Shown piece after piece: positions 1-8,323 of a stretch of 39,132 nucleotides of DNA. The translations under genes were made by a program, and so were the position numbers. The stretch lies in contig JAFSPR010000123.1 of NCBI GenBank assembly GCA_017451395.1, positions 1-39,132 of the forward strand, in the 5' to 3' direction. Each line of letters begins with the position of its first letter. Position 1 is the stretch's first letter. The notes under the pieces were generated by a model. It had not been told where the DNA came from. It worked only from the letters and a program-made list of their open reading frames with translations, and did no database searches. Source of the stretch: Bacteroidales bacterium. GTDB taxonomy: Bacteria; Bacteroidota; Bacteroidia; Bacteroidales; UBA932.

Positions 1-404
1 GGGCAGGCAGGGAAAATCTTGTCCTCTGCGTAATGGTGATGGATGCCGTTGGAGAAGAATACCCTCTTTGCATACACCAGGAAATCCTGCCACTCCGGGC
101 TGTCCTGGACATTGCTTTCAAGGATGGCCTCAAGGGCGTGGCGTACCCTGAGGTTGTCTTTGCAATTCTGGTCCCAGAGTATGTCACGGCCGTATTTTGC
201 GGCCTCGGCAAGATGGAACGCGTATTCCTTCTGGCGGAGTGACAGATTCTCCCATCCGGGAATCTGGTAGCGCATAACCTTTAGGTCTGCGAAGGAGTCT
301 ATGGTGTACCTGAAATCATTCTGGGATTTCTGGCCGGGGCCCGAACAGGCGCCTGCAAGCGCGGCCGATCCTATGACAATCATCATTTTCAAAATATGTT
401 TCAT
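1..404 (-). CDS. Dipeptidyl peptidase III family (M49) lipoprotein, N-terminal part only
   Basis: The first 134 codons of a minus-strand gene are visible; the rest lies beyond base 1. The protein opens with a lipoprotein signal peptide ending in a lipobox (AGAC, Cys about residue 19), so it is probably anchored in an envelope membrane. The stretch with VMRYQIPGWENLS, the RDILWDQN segment and the FFSNGIHHHY segment match the N-terminal part of Bacteroidota M49 zinc dipeptidyl peptidases, which release dipeptides from peptide N-termini. The zinc motif of the family lies further downstream and is off the window, so activity cannot be judged. The start is the ATG at 404, 23 nt after a TAnnTTTG box. 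It diverges from the clostripain-like gene. Confidence 0.8.
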   Translation of the reverse strand, partial: MKHILKMMIVIGSAALAGACSGPGQKSQNDFRYTIDSFADLKVMRYQIPGWENLSLRQKEYAFHLAEAAKYGRDILWDQNCKDNLRVRHALEAILESNVQDSPEWQDFLVYAKRVFFSNGIHHHYAEDKIFPAC

Positions 405-413
405 ACGCTTAAA

Positions 414-430
414 TTGTACGTTTTGTACAA
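414..430. repeat. Inverted repeat between divergent promoters, possible operator
   Basis: TTGTAC (414-419) and GTACAA (425-430) form a perfect 6-bp inverted repeat with a 5-nt spacer. Its right arm overlaps the minus-strand promoter box at 428-435. That position would suit a repressor site for the peptidase gene, but no regulator is identified. Confidence 0.3.
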
Positions 431-435
431 ATATA
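428..435 (-). promoter_or_regulatory. -7 promoter box TATATTTG for the DPP III gene
   Basis: Perfect Bacteroidota TAnnTTTG box on the minus strand, 23 nt before the ATG at 404. This gene therefore has a short leader of about 18 nt. Confidence 0.6.
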
Positions 436-448
436 GAAAAAAAATAAC

Positions 449-456
449 TAACTTTG
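449..456 (+). promoter_or_regulatory. -7 promoter box TAACTTTG for the clostripain-like gene
   Basis: Perfect TAnnTTTG box, 9 nt before the ATG at 466. The TTG at 454 that could extend the reading frame lies inside the box, so the ATG at 466 is the better start. Confidence 0.6.
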
Positions 457-465
457 TATGATACA

Positions 466-1812
466 ATGAAGTATTTGCTTAAAATACCCGGAGCCCTTGC
501 GCTCCTTGTCCTTATGGCTTTGGCCCTGTCCTGCGCCAAAGACCCGTATTTTGACATAGATCCTTCCTCAAAGGAGGCTTCTCCATCCAGCCAGGAAACA
601 AAGGGCCGGGTGTCTCCCGTCATCGACCGAAACGTGATGATAATGATTTCCGGCGGCCGCAATTCCCTTTCCGGCTATCTCACCGCAGACCTTGAGGAAC
701 TTGAGGCCAGCGCAATCCCTGTGGGAAAATATGCCTCCGGGAGCGTTCTTATCATTATCTCCCGCTTAGGAGGCAACAAAACCTCTGAAACCCCGGCGGC
801 AATGTACAGGGTATACCGTGACAAGGACGACAGAGTGGTGAGGGATACCCTGAAGAAGTGGGACGGCTTTACACCTCTGTTCGGAGAAAGCACCCTGAAG
901 GATGCTCTCCAGACAGTTGTGAACCAATTTCCCGGAAGCCATTACGGCATAGTGCTCTCTTCCCACGGCACTGGTTATCTCCCTGACGGCTACTACAAGG
1001 ACCCTGAAGCCTATGAGAGGGCTCACGGAGGGAAAGTCAACACTTTCTCACTTCGCGGCCGCCGCAGCATAATAGGGGAGGAGTTCCCTCCCATCCCGGA
1101 TTATCCCGCGGTCAAGTCAATCGGCCAGGACGAAGACGTGAACAGTTCCGTGGAGATGGAACTCAAGGCCTTCCGTGACGCCATTCCCTGCCCTATGGAC
1201 TATATCCTCCTCGATGCCTGCCTGATGGGCGGCGTGGAGGTTGCGTATGAACTGAAGGACAAGGCGCGTATAATAGGTTTTTCTCCCACCGAAATCCTTG
1301 CCGACGGCTTTGATTACAGACTCCTCACATCACGTCTCCTTCAGGAAACCCCGGATCCCCTGCAGGTGTGCCGGGACTATTTTGACCAGTACAGGAAAGA
1401 CGGCAAGAACGCGGGTCAGGAATTTGCAACCATATCGGCCGTAAATACGGAACATCTGGACGAACTTGCGCAAGTATGCCGCTTCCTCTTTGAAAAGTAC
1501 CGCGATGAGATAAGCGCCGTGAATGCAGGCAAGGTCCAGCGTTATTACCGTATGGAAAGGCACTTCTTCTATGATATGAGGGATATCGTGGCCAAGGCCG
1601 GCGCGTCCGCGGAGGACCTCGCCGCCCTTGATGAGGCTTTGGAGAAGGCAGTCGTCTACAAGGACCATACAGAGTACTTTTTCAGCATCCCCATCCTTGA
1701 CGGTACATATTCCGGTCTGTCGATGTATCTCCCGGCAAAGGGATCGGACGTCCTTGACAAGTTCTACAAGGAGAACATTGACTGGAATACCGCTACGCAA
1801 TTGGTAAAGTAA
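466..1812 (+). CDS. Clostripain family (C11) cysteine peptidase-like lipoprotein
   Basis: 448 aa from the ATG at 466. A lipoprotein signal peptide ends in LALSC (Cys about 23), so the protein probably sits in an envelope membrane. The family's catalytic His is seen in IVLSSHGTGYLP (about residue 165) and the catalytic Cys in ILLDACLMGGVEVAYEL (about residue 260), the normal C11 order. Clostripains cut after Arg or Lys; Bacteroidota homologues are secreted or surface lipoproteins. It is followed after 5 nt by sppA and then by an AddB-like gene, probably one transcript. The substrate is unknown. Its promoter is the TAACTTTG box just upstream. Confidence 0.85.
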   Translation: MKYLLKIPGALALLVLMALALSCAKDPYFDIDPSSKEASPSSQETKGRVSPVIDRNVMIMISGGRNSLSGYLTADLEELEASAIPVGKYASGSVLIIISRLGGNKTSETPAAMYRVYRDKDDRVVRDTLKKWDGFTPLFGESTLKDALQTVVNQFPGSHYGIVLSSHGTGYLPDGYYKDPEAYERAHGGKVNTFSLRGRRSIIGEEFPPIPDYPAVKSIGQDEDVNSSVEMELKAFRDAIPCPMDYILLDACLMGGVEVAYELKDKARIIGFSPTEILADGFDYRLLTSRLLQETPDPLQVCRDYFDQYRKDGKNAGQEFATISAVNTEHLDELAQVCRFLFEKYRDEISAVNAGKVQRYYRMERHFFYDMRDIVAKAGASAEDLAALDEALEKAVVYKDHTEYFFSIPILDGTYSGLSMYLPAKGSDVLDKFYKENIDWNTATQLVK

Positions 1813-1817
1813 CAGAT

Positions 1818-3587
1818 ATGAAAGAATTCGTCAAAACTATGCTGGCCGTCATCTGCGGCCTTATCGTGCTAAGAATCCTTGCATTCTTCCTGCTCCTCAT
1901 TATGTTTGCAGGCGCTGTAGCCGGAGGGTCCGGCACGCCTCTCCCCAAGGAAGGCGTCCTGGACGTGAACCTTTCCCAGTTCACAATCTCTGAGCAGACT
2001 CAGGAGAATCCCGTTCCTTCCTTCTCCTTGGCCGGGATGCAGATGCCCCTGGCACAGATCGGCCTTCTGGATGCCATCAACGGCATTGAGGCCGCTGCCG
2101 CAGACCCCGGCGTGAAGTACATACTTCTCCGTGCGGAGGGCGCCACTATGGGTATGTCAGACGCAGAGGAATTCCGCCGCGCTCTTTCAGAGTTCCGCCG
2201 CAGCGGGAAACCTGTCATCGCCTGGCTGGAGTCTCCCGCAAACGGTTCCTACTACCTCTCTACGGTTGCAGACAAGATTTATCTATCATCATACCACGGC
2301 TTCAGTTACCAACTTATCGGCATCTCTTCCCAAATGATGTTCGTGAAGGACATCCTGGATAAACTCGGAGTAAACGTCCAACTCATCCGTCACGGAAAGT
2401 ACAAGAGCGCCGGCGAGATGTTCATCCGCAGCAGCGCTTCCCCTGAAAACCGTGAGCAGAACCAGGTTATGGTGAACTCCGCCTGGAGGGTTATGACCGC
2501 CGCCATCTCTGAGTCCAGGGAGATTTCCCCTGAAAAATTCAATGCGCTTGTGGATGACCTTGCCCTTGCCGAACCTGAGGATTTCCTTGCCAATGGCCTT
2601 GTGGACGGCCTTATGACACGCTCGGAACTCATTGAGAAACTCTGCACCCTTGCCGGAGTCCCCTCTGAGGAAAAACTTAAACTCATTCCTTTCGCAGACT
2701 ATGCCGTGGCAAAGGTAAAGCCCGTTCTCAGGCCCAACATCGCTATCATCTATGCCGATGGCGAGATAGTGGACGGCGAAGACTTTATGAACATTGACGG
2801 AGACCGTTTTGTGAAGGAAATCAACAAGGCCGCAAAGGATGACGCCATAAAGGCCGTGGTCCTTCGCGTGAACTCTCCCGGCGGCAGCGTTGCCGCATCG
2901 GTCAAGATCAGGACCGCCCTGGACAGCCTCCAGGCCCGCAAACCCCTTGTGGCTTCGTTCGGCAACTATGCGGCGTCCGGCGGCTACTGGATTTCCAACG
3001 GCTGCGAGAAAATCTTTGCCGATGCAAACACTATTACCGGTTCAATCGGCGTATTCTCAATGATTCCTGAATTCTCCAAGGTTACAAAGAATATAGGCGT
3101 GACATTCGAGTCCGTCGGCTCAAACAAGCACTCCGATATGTACAGCCTTATGCGTCCCTTCGACAAAGCGGAACTGGATTACCAGCAAGCCAGCGTTGAG
3201 GACATCTATGAGAGTTTCGTGAACCTTGTGGCCGATGGCCGCAAGATGGCTCCCTCCGCCGTTGACGCCATCGCCCAGGGTCGCGTATGGAGGGGCTCCG
3301 ACGCCCTTGAGATAGGCCTTGTGGATGAAATCGGCACACTTCAGGATGCAATCGCCTACGCCGCATCCCTTGCCGGTATTGCCGCCGATGACGCCCTTAC
3401 CGCAGCCTTCCCGGCTCCTCTGACATTCGCGGAGCAACTGATGGAAAGTCTGGGCCAGAAGAACTCCGAGCCCTCCATCCTTGCCGGCACTCCCTTCGAG
3501 GCTATGGGCTCAGAGGTCAAATCCGTCCTTTCCGCCCGGCCCGGAAAGCCTATGGCACGCCTTCCTTACTCATTCGATATTAGATAA
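1818..3587 (+). CDS. sppA: Signal peptide peptidase SppA, 67K type
   Basis: 589 aa, the length of the two-domain SppA type. One N-terminal membrane segment (residues about 5-33) anchors the protein. The catalytic Lys of the Ser/Lys dyad is in the N-terminal half, in RHGKYKSAGEMF. The nucleophile Ser is in the C-terminal half, in NYAASGGYWIS, followed by the typical TGSIGVF stretch. SppA degrades signal peptides left in the membrane after secretion. It starts 5 nt after the clostripain-like gene and ends 3 nt before the AddB-like gene, so the three are probably co-transcribed. Nothing unusual is seen. Confidence 0.95.
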   Translation: MKEFVKTMLAVICGLIVLRILAFFLLLIMFAGAVAGGSGTPLPKEGVLDVNLSQFTISEQTQENPVPSFSLAGMQMPLAQIGLLDAINGIEAAAADPGVKYILLRAEGATMGMSDAEEFRRALSEFRRSGKPVIAWLESPANGSYYLSTVADKIYLSSYHGFSYQLIGISSQMMFVKDILDKLGVNVQLIRHGKYKSAGEMFIRSSASPENREQNQVMVNSAWRVMTAAISESREISPEKFNALVDDLALAEPEDFLANGLVDGLMTRSELIEKLCTLAGVPSEEKLKLIPFADYAVAKVKPVLRPNIAIIYADGEIVDGEDFMNIDGDRFVKEINKAAKDDAIKAVVLRVNSPGGSVAASVKIRTALDSLQARKPLVASFGNYAASGGYWISNGCEKIFADANTITGSIGVFSMIPEFSKVTKNIGVTFESVGSNKHSDMYSLMRPFDKAELDYQQASVEDIYESFVNLVADGRKMAPSAVDAIAQGRVWRGSDALEIGLVDEIGTLQDAIAYAASLAGIAADDALTAAFPAPLTFAEQLMESLGQKNSEPSILAGTPFEAMGSEVKSVLSARPGKPMARLPYSFDIR

Positions 3588-3590
3588 AGA

Positions 3591-6356
3591 GTGGATCCTT
3601 TCCTTAAGCAGGTGGCCCGTCACTATGCTGACAGCCCCCAGTTGGAACAGTACTGTTTTGTCTTTCCCAACCGCCGTTCCCTGGTGTTTTTCAGGAAATA
3701 CCTGGGGCTGCAGTTGGGGAAGCCCGTTATGTCTCCGCAGTTGTATACCATCAATGATTTCTTCTATAAGGTATACAGTGTTCACGCTACGGACCGGCTT
3801 CATCTGCTTCTGGAACTTTATGACTGCTACAAGGACCTCAATCCGGAGGCCGAATCCCTTGACGAGTTCGTGTTCTGGGGAGATGTGCTGCTGGGGGACT
3901 TTGACGACATAGACAAGTATCTTGTTGATGCCGCCGGGCTTTTCCGCAACGTCTCCGATTTCAAGGAACTTCAGGACACCTATGAGTATCTTTCAAAGAA
4001 TCAGGAGAAGGCCATCAATCATTTCCTGGACCATTTCAGGGACTCAAAGCATCTTGAAGGCGGTGTCAAGGGAAAATTCGTAAGACTCTGGAACATCCTC
4101 TTACCTCTGTATGAAAGTTTTGGCAGGCGCCTCAGTGAAAAGGGAATGTCCTATGAGGGGATGGTATACCGCAGCGTGGCAAAGAGCCTTAAGGACGGAA
4201 AGTCCGTTGTGGACCTTCTGAATCCCGTTTTCCCGGAAACGGTTCAATATGTCTTTGTGGGGCTCAACGTTCTGAACGAGTGTGAGAAACTCCTTCTTGA
4301 ACGTATGCGTGACGCCCGCCTGGCGCAGTTCTGCTGGGATTACGTGAGCCCTATGATAAAGGACAGGGACAACAAGTCCTCGCTCTTTATGAAAAAGAAC
4401 GTGGTGCATTTTCCGCAGGCCTTTGAGATTGATCCCGCGGGCCTTTCCGTTCCAAAGATAACCGTTGTGGACGTTCCTTCCTCCGTGGGGCAGGCAAAAC
4501 TGGCTCCCTGGATACTTAGGCAGACATCCGGAGATGCCGTGGAAACTGCGTTTGTGCTTCCGGACCAGTCCCTGCTGATGCCTCTCCTCAGTTCCATCCC
4601 GCCTTCATATCAAAACATTAACGTGACTATGGGCTGCCCCATGTCCGAAAGCGCCATTTATACGCTTCTGGATGCCCTGGGGAACCTTCAGATGCATATG
4701 AGGAAGCGCCCGGACGGCTGGTATTTCTACCACGCGGCGGTAAGGAACGTGTTTTCTTCGGGCCTTTTCCGTGAACTTCTTGGGGAAGAAGAGAAGGCAA
4801 AGGTAGAAGCCGTCAAGGCATCTGCCGTGTATTATATCCCACTTAAGGACCTTCAGGGCGGCCCCGTTCTGGATCTTGTTTTCCGCCCGGTGATTGAGGA
4901 TGCAAAGGCTGTATCGGCCTCCCAGAATCACAGGACGGAGGAGTATTTCCAGGAGGTTGTGGCGCTTGTGGGACGAACTCTCACGGGGAAATCGGAGATG
5001 CTCCTGGAACTGGACTTTGCAAAGCGATGCCATACTCAGTTCAATATCCTTAAGGACACAGACCTTGAGGTGCTTCCGTCAACTCACCTGAGGCTTTTGC
5101 AGAGGATCCTTCAGGGCATTTCCGTGCCTTTCAAGGGAGAGCCTCTCAAAGGGCTCCAGATAATGGGGCCGCTGGAAACCCGCGCGCTGGATTTCAGGAA
5201 TCTTGTGATTCTCAGCGCCAACGAAGGGATGTTTCCAAGGAGGAGCGTCAGTTCGTCTTTCATCCCTCCGGAACTCCGCAAGGGATTCGGTCTTCCCACA
5301 TATGAATTCCAGGATGCCGTGTGGGCATATTATTTCTATAGGATGATTCAGAGGCCTGAACACGTGTGGATTGTCTACGACAGCCGTACGGATGGTCTTA
5401 AATCCGGGGAGGAAAGCCGATACATAAAGCAACTTCAATATCACTTCGGCGTTCAGTTGGAACGGTTCACAGCCGCTCCGTCAATGCAGGCCCCGGAACC
5501 GGAGAAAGAGATAGTGAAAACCAGGGAGGATGTGGATACCGTAAAGGGGAAACTGCTGTCGGCATCGGCCCTCAACAGTTATGCGGAATGTCCCGCAAAG
5601 TTCTACTACCAGAAGGTCAAGGGTCTCAAGCAGGATGAGGAAGTGGCGGAGTCCCTGGATGCCCGTATGGTGGGAAACGTTTTCCATCGCGTGATGCAGG
5701 ATCTTTACAAAAGGGCAAATCCCATTACGCCACGGATGATAGATGCCTTCCGGAAGGACGTGAAGGGGCTCAAGGCTATGATCCGCGCCAATGTGCTGGA
5801 GGAGTTGCACACAATTGAGGTTACGGGCCGGAACCTTGTGCTGGAGGAGGTTATCCTGGACTATGTCCTGAGTACCCTGAAGCACGACGCCGATCTCCTT
5901 GCCGCTGCTGGCGCAACGAAGGGATTCGAAATAATCGGCCTTGAAGAGCATTTTTTTGGCACCTTGGGCGGATTCAGGCTTCACGGCTATATCGACAGGC
6001 TGGACAGTTTAAGGGACGGGGAAGTGCGCGTCATCGATTACAAGACGGGAAAGGTTGTTGACAACAACAACAAAATCCAGGCAAAGATATTAAGGCAACT
6101 TTTCATCTATAACATCCTTTGCCATCAGCAGCCTGAGCTTGCGGGAAAACTGTTGGTGGATTCAGTCTACTCCATTCAGCACCTTTATACCGGCTGCCTT
6201 CCGGATATGCCGGAAGACCCTGCGGTTACAAAGGAAAAGACAGAGGAACTTCTGGATATGTTGTCGGAAATATCCAATCTTGAAATTCCATGGCGCCGCA
6301 CGGAGGAGACCAAGGTATGCTCCGGCTGCGATTTCAAGGACATCTGCGGGCGCTAG
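3591..6356 (+). CDS. AddB/RecB-like PD-(D/E)XK nuclease with inactive helicase fold
   Basis: 921 aa. The N-terminal two thirds resemble the inactivated SF1 helicase part of AddB-type subunits (opening with FPNRRSLVFFRKYL, later NLVILSANEGMFPRR). The C-terminal third carries the RecB-family nuclease motif GYIDRLD...VRVIDYKTGK. Four cysteines, one in ECPAKFYY and three in VCSGCDFKDIC, match the iron-sulphur cluster of AddB-type nucleases. It probably acts in end processing of double-strand breaks. The start is GTG at 3591, 3 nt after the sppA stop. No AddA helicase partner is in the window. Its stop shares bases with the stop of the convergent S4 gene in a CTAG, so no terminator separates them. 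Confidence 0.85.
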   Translation: MDPFLKQVARHYADSPQLEQYCFVFPNRRSLVFFRKYLGLQLGKPVMSPQLYTINDFFYKVYSVHATDRLHLLLELYDCYKDLNPEAESLDEFVFWGDVLLGDFDDIDKYLVDAAGLFRNVSDFKELQDTYEYLSKNQEKAINHFLDHFRDSKHLEGGVKGKFVRLWNILLPLYESFGRRLSEKGMSYEGMVYRSVAKSLKDGKSVVDLLNPVFPETVQYVFVGLNVLNECEKLLLERMRDARLAQFCWDYVSPMIKDRDNKSSLFMKKNVVHFPQAFEIDPAGLSVPKITVVDVPSSVGQAKLAPWILRQTSGDAVETAFVLPDQSLLMPLLSSIPPSYQNINVTMGCPMSESAIYTLLDALGNLQMHMRKRPDGWYFYHAAVRNVFSSGLFRELLGEEEKAKVEAVKASAVYYIPLKDLQGGPVLDLVFRPVIEDAKAVSASQNHRTEEYFQEVVALVGRTLTGKSEMLLELDFAKRCHTQFNILKDTDLEVLPSTHLRLLQRILQGISVPFKGEPLKGLQIMGPLETRALDFRNLVILSANEGMFPRRSVSSSFIPPELRKGFGLPTYEFQDAVWAYYFYRMIQRPEHVWIVYDSRTDGLKSGEESRYIKQLQYHFGVQLERFTAAPSMQAPEPEKEIVKTREDVDTVKGKLLSASALNSYAECPAKFYYQKVKGLKQDEEVAESLDARMVGNVFHRVMQDLYKRANPITPRMIDAFRKDVKGLKAMIRANVLEELHTIEVTGRNLVLEEVILDYVLSTLKHDADLLAAAGATKGFEIIGLEEHFFGTLGGFRLHGYIDRLDSLRDGEVRVIDYKTGKVVDNNNKIQAKILRQLFIYNILCHQQPELAGKLLVDSVYSIQHLYTGCLPDMPEDPAVTKEKTEELLDMLSEISNLEIPWRRTEETKVCSGCDFKDICGR

Positions 6357-6733
6357 AGTTCCAGCGTATCCCACAATTGTTCAATTTCCCTGCGGTCCTT
6401 CTTGGTGGGACGGCCTGTGCCGCGGTCCCTGGATACAAAGAAGGTTTCAACGGGAGCGCGCAGTTTCTGAAGTTCTTCCTCTGGCGTGAGATTCTCCGCG
6501 TATTCCGGAACCACTTTGGCGCCCACACGTTTTTCCAGGCCGTCAATTACCCTGAAGGTGTAGTTTACGGCACCTTTCCTTACGTTTATTATGTCTCCGG
6601 GGCGCACGTCCTTTGAAGGCTTGGCATTTACGCCGCCAACTTTCACTTTGCCACCGTTGCAGGCCTCTGTGGCTTCAGTGCGGGTTTTGAAAACCCTTAT
6701 GGCCCAGAGGTATTTGTCAATCCTGACTTCCAT
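6353..6733 (-). CDS. S4-domain RNA-binding protein, Hsp15/HslR-like
   Basis: 126 aa. The S4 RNA-binding domain covers about residues 1-60, with the pattern RIDKYLWAIRVFKTR, GKVKVGG and RPGDIINV. The C-terminal tail is basic and includes GTGRPTKKDRREI, as in Hsp15-like proteins. In E. coli Hsp15 binds 50S subunits that carry stalled nascent chains; the same role here is inferred. The gene is last in a four-gene minus-strand operon and overlaps the end of the isomerase-like gene by 17 bp. Its own stop overlaps the stop of the convergent AddB-like gene. Confidence 0.85.
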   Translation of the reverse strand: MEVRIDKYLWAIRVFKTRTEATEACNGGKVKVGGVNAKPSKDVRPGDIINVRKGAVNYTFRVIDGLEKRVGAKVVPEYAENLTPEEELQKLRAPVETFFVSRDRGTGRPTKKDRREIEQLWDTLEL

Positions 6734-7655
6734 CGTCTACGGGTTCTGAAACAATATCGTCGTCCGGCCTTGGATCCATTCTCACTTCCAGGATTACTGT
6801 GCCGGGGGCTGCCGGAAGAAGGGCAAAGTCCGTAACTTCTGCCGGGACCATAACAAGTTCTCCCTTTCCGGCATTGTAGTTCTTATTATCAGCCTCAATG
6901 ACGGCTTCTCCTTCTAGGGTAATGTAAAGAAGGAAGGTGTCGTCAAGGTCCCGGTGGCTCTTCAGGGCCTGTGACAAGGGAATGCAGTTTGCCGTGAACT
7001 GGGGGAGAGACACAACAAGGCTGCCCTGAGGCCTTGGAAGTGGATTGATCCAGGCGCCGAGGTCAATAAGGTCGAAGGCTTCTTCAAGGTCTGTTTCAAG
7101 GTTGAAACTAAGTTCCGACGCTTCTGAGATTTCCAGAATAGTAACATCCTTTGCGGCGTAAACGGTTCCGGGGGTGATGAGATAAAACTCTCCCTTGCAG
7201 GGCTTAACCTTGTGAAGAAGGCTGTCAACGCTGCCGTCCAGGGTTGCATTGTAAAATTGCTCCGCTCCAACCGCTTTCTTGAAACCAAGGTATAGGGCAG
7301 CCTCTTTTCCGGCTTCCTCCACATACCACAAGGCGGTTTTTCCAAAGGCGTCGTAACGCTGCTCGGCCGATTCGTCGTTAGGATTAAGATGGAGGGGAGT
7401 GCGCCCCTTGACATGTATGCGCTTTATTAGCACGGGAAACTGCGTGCCATACCAGTCAAAGGATGTTTCTCCGGAAACCCTTTCCAGGTATGTCTGCATT
7501 ATGTCCGAGAGGGTGTTCCCTCCAAGCCAGCCCTCGCTGGCCATTGAATCTATGAATCCAAGATCGGCCAATTTATATTCTATGCTGCCCCAGGGGGTGT
7601 CCTGCCTGTCCGGGAGGAACTTAAGGGGAGTCAACTTCTTGGTTTCGCTATCCAT
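6717..7655 (-). CDS. Class I mannose-6-phosphate isomerase homologue with altered metal site
   Basis: 312 aa, as long as bacterial class I phosphomannose isomerases, and the cupin fold pattern can be followed from PLKFLP to the C-terminus. Every position that should bind zinc is changed. The usual QVHPND reads HLNPND (Gln to His, His to Asn). The usual GKTEMWYV reads GKTALWYV (Glu to Ala). The usual GTVHAI reads GTVYAA (His to Tyr). The protein is therefore probably not a working isomerase of the normal kind; a sugar-phosphate binding or regulatory role is possible but not shown. It overlaps pssA by 25 bp upstream and the S4 gene by 17 bp downstream, so it is translated with them. Confidence 0.8.
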   Translation of the reverse strand: MDSETKKLTPLKFLPDRQDTPWGSIEYKLADLGFIDSMASEGWLGGNTLSDIMQTYLERVSGETSFDWYGTQFPVLIKRIHVKGRTPLHLNPNDESAEQRYDAFGKTALWYVEEAGKEAALYLGFKKAVGAEQFYNATLDGSVDSLLHKVKPCKGEFYLITPGTVYAAKDVTILEISEASELSFNLETDLEEAFDLIDLGAWINPLPRPQGSLVVSLPQFTANCIPLSQALKSHRDLDDTFLLYITLEGEAVIEADNKNYNAGKGELVMVPAEVTDFALLPAAPGTVILEVRMDPRPDDDIVSEPVDDGSQD

Positions 7656-8323
7656 ATTATAAGGTTTTCCACAATGTAGGAGCCAAAGACAAGCAGCACC
7701 GCTACGCTCCAGTTGAGGCGCAGGGCCACGGTTACGGCTATGGATGCCACAATGAGGCCGATAAGAACTATGTGTTTGGCGTCCAGGAGTTTATGGCCCT
7801 TTGCAATCTTGATGGAGAACATAGGGATCTCGCTCACAAGAAGAAGGCCCATCACAACGGCAAAAACGGGGATGAACCATACCGGAAGGGCAATGCCGCT
7901 GTAGCACAGCGCGCCGCTCATTATGGCCGATGTAGGGGTGGCGACTCCTATGAAATCCGTACTCTGGCGCTCATCCACATTGAATTTGGCTAGCCTGAGG
8001 GCGCTCATAAGGGCCAGAAAAACAGGAATGTAGCACAGCCATTGGGGTGAAAGGCCGGAGTTCACCGATGCATACACCAGCATTACCGAAGGAAGTACCC
8101 CGAAACTAACCATATCACACAGTGAGTCCAGTTCCTTTCCGATAACGGAATATGCCCCCAGCAGCCTTGCAGCCAGGCCGTCACAGAAATCGAATAAGGC
8201 AGCGCCAAGCATAAGGAGAAAGGCGAGGTCTGTCTTTCCCACTACAGCAGCCATCACCCCGATGACTCCAGAGAGGAGGTTCATCAGGGTGATAGTGTTG
8301 GGAATGTGCTTTACTATGCTCAT
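7631..8323 (-). CDS. pssA: CDP-diacylglycerol-serine O-phosphatidyltransferase
   Basis: 230 aa integral membrane enzyme that makes phosphatidylserine, the precursor of phosphatidylethanolamine. The CDP-alcohol phosphatidyltransferase signature is complete near residues 45-71: DGLAAR, then G, D and D at the right spacing (DG-x2-AR-x8-G-x3-D-x3-D). About six to seven hydrophobic segments follow the family pattern. The ATG at 8323 directly abuts the stop of the C1 peptidase gene, with no spacer. No phosphatidylserine decarboxylase gene is in the window. Confidence 0.93.
   Translation of the reverse strand: MSIVKHIPNTITLMNLLSGVIGVMAAVVGKTDLAFLLMLGAALFDFCDGLAARLLGAYSVIGKELDSLCDMVSFGVLPSVMLVYASVNSGLSPQWLCYIPVFLALMSALRLAKFNVDERQSTDFIGVATPTSAIMSGALCYSGIALPVWFIPVFAVVMGLLLVSEIPMFSIKIAKGHKLLDAKHIVLIGLIVASIAVTVALRLNWSVAVLLVFGSYIVENLIIWIAKPRS

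Noticed and set aside
1330..1800. 156-codon minus-strand frame
   Set aside because: Antisense shadow of the clostripain-like gene, which has complete active-site motifs.
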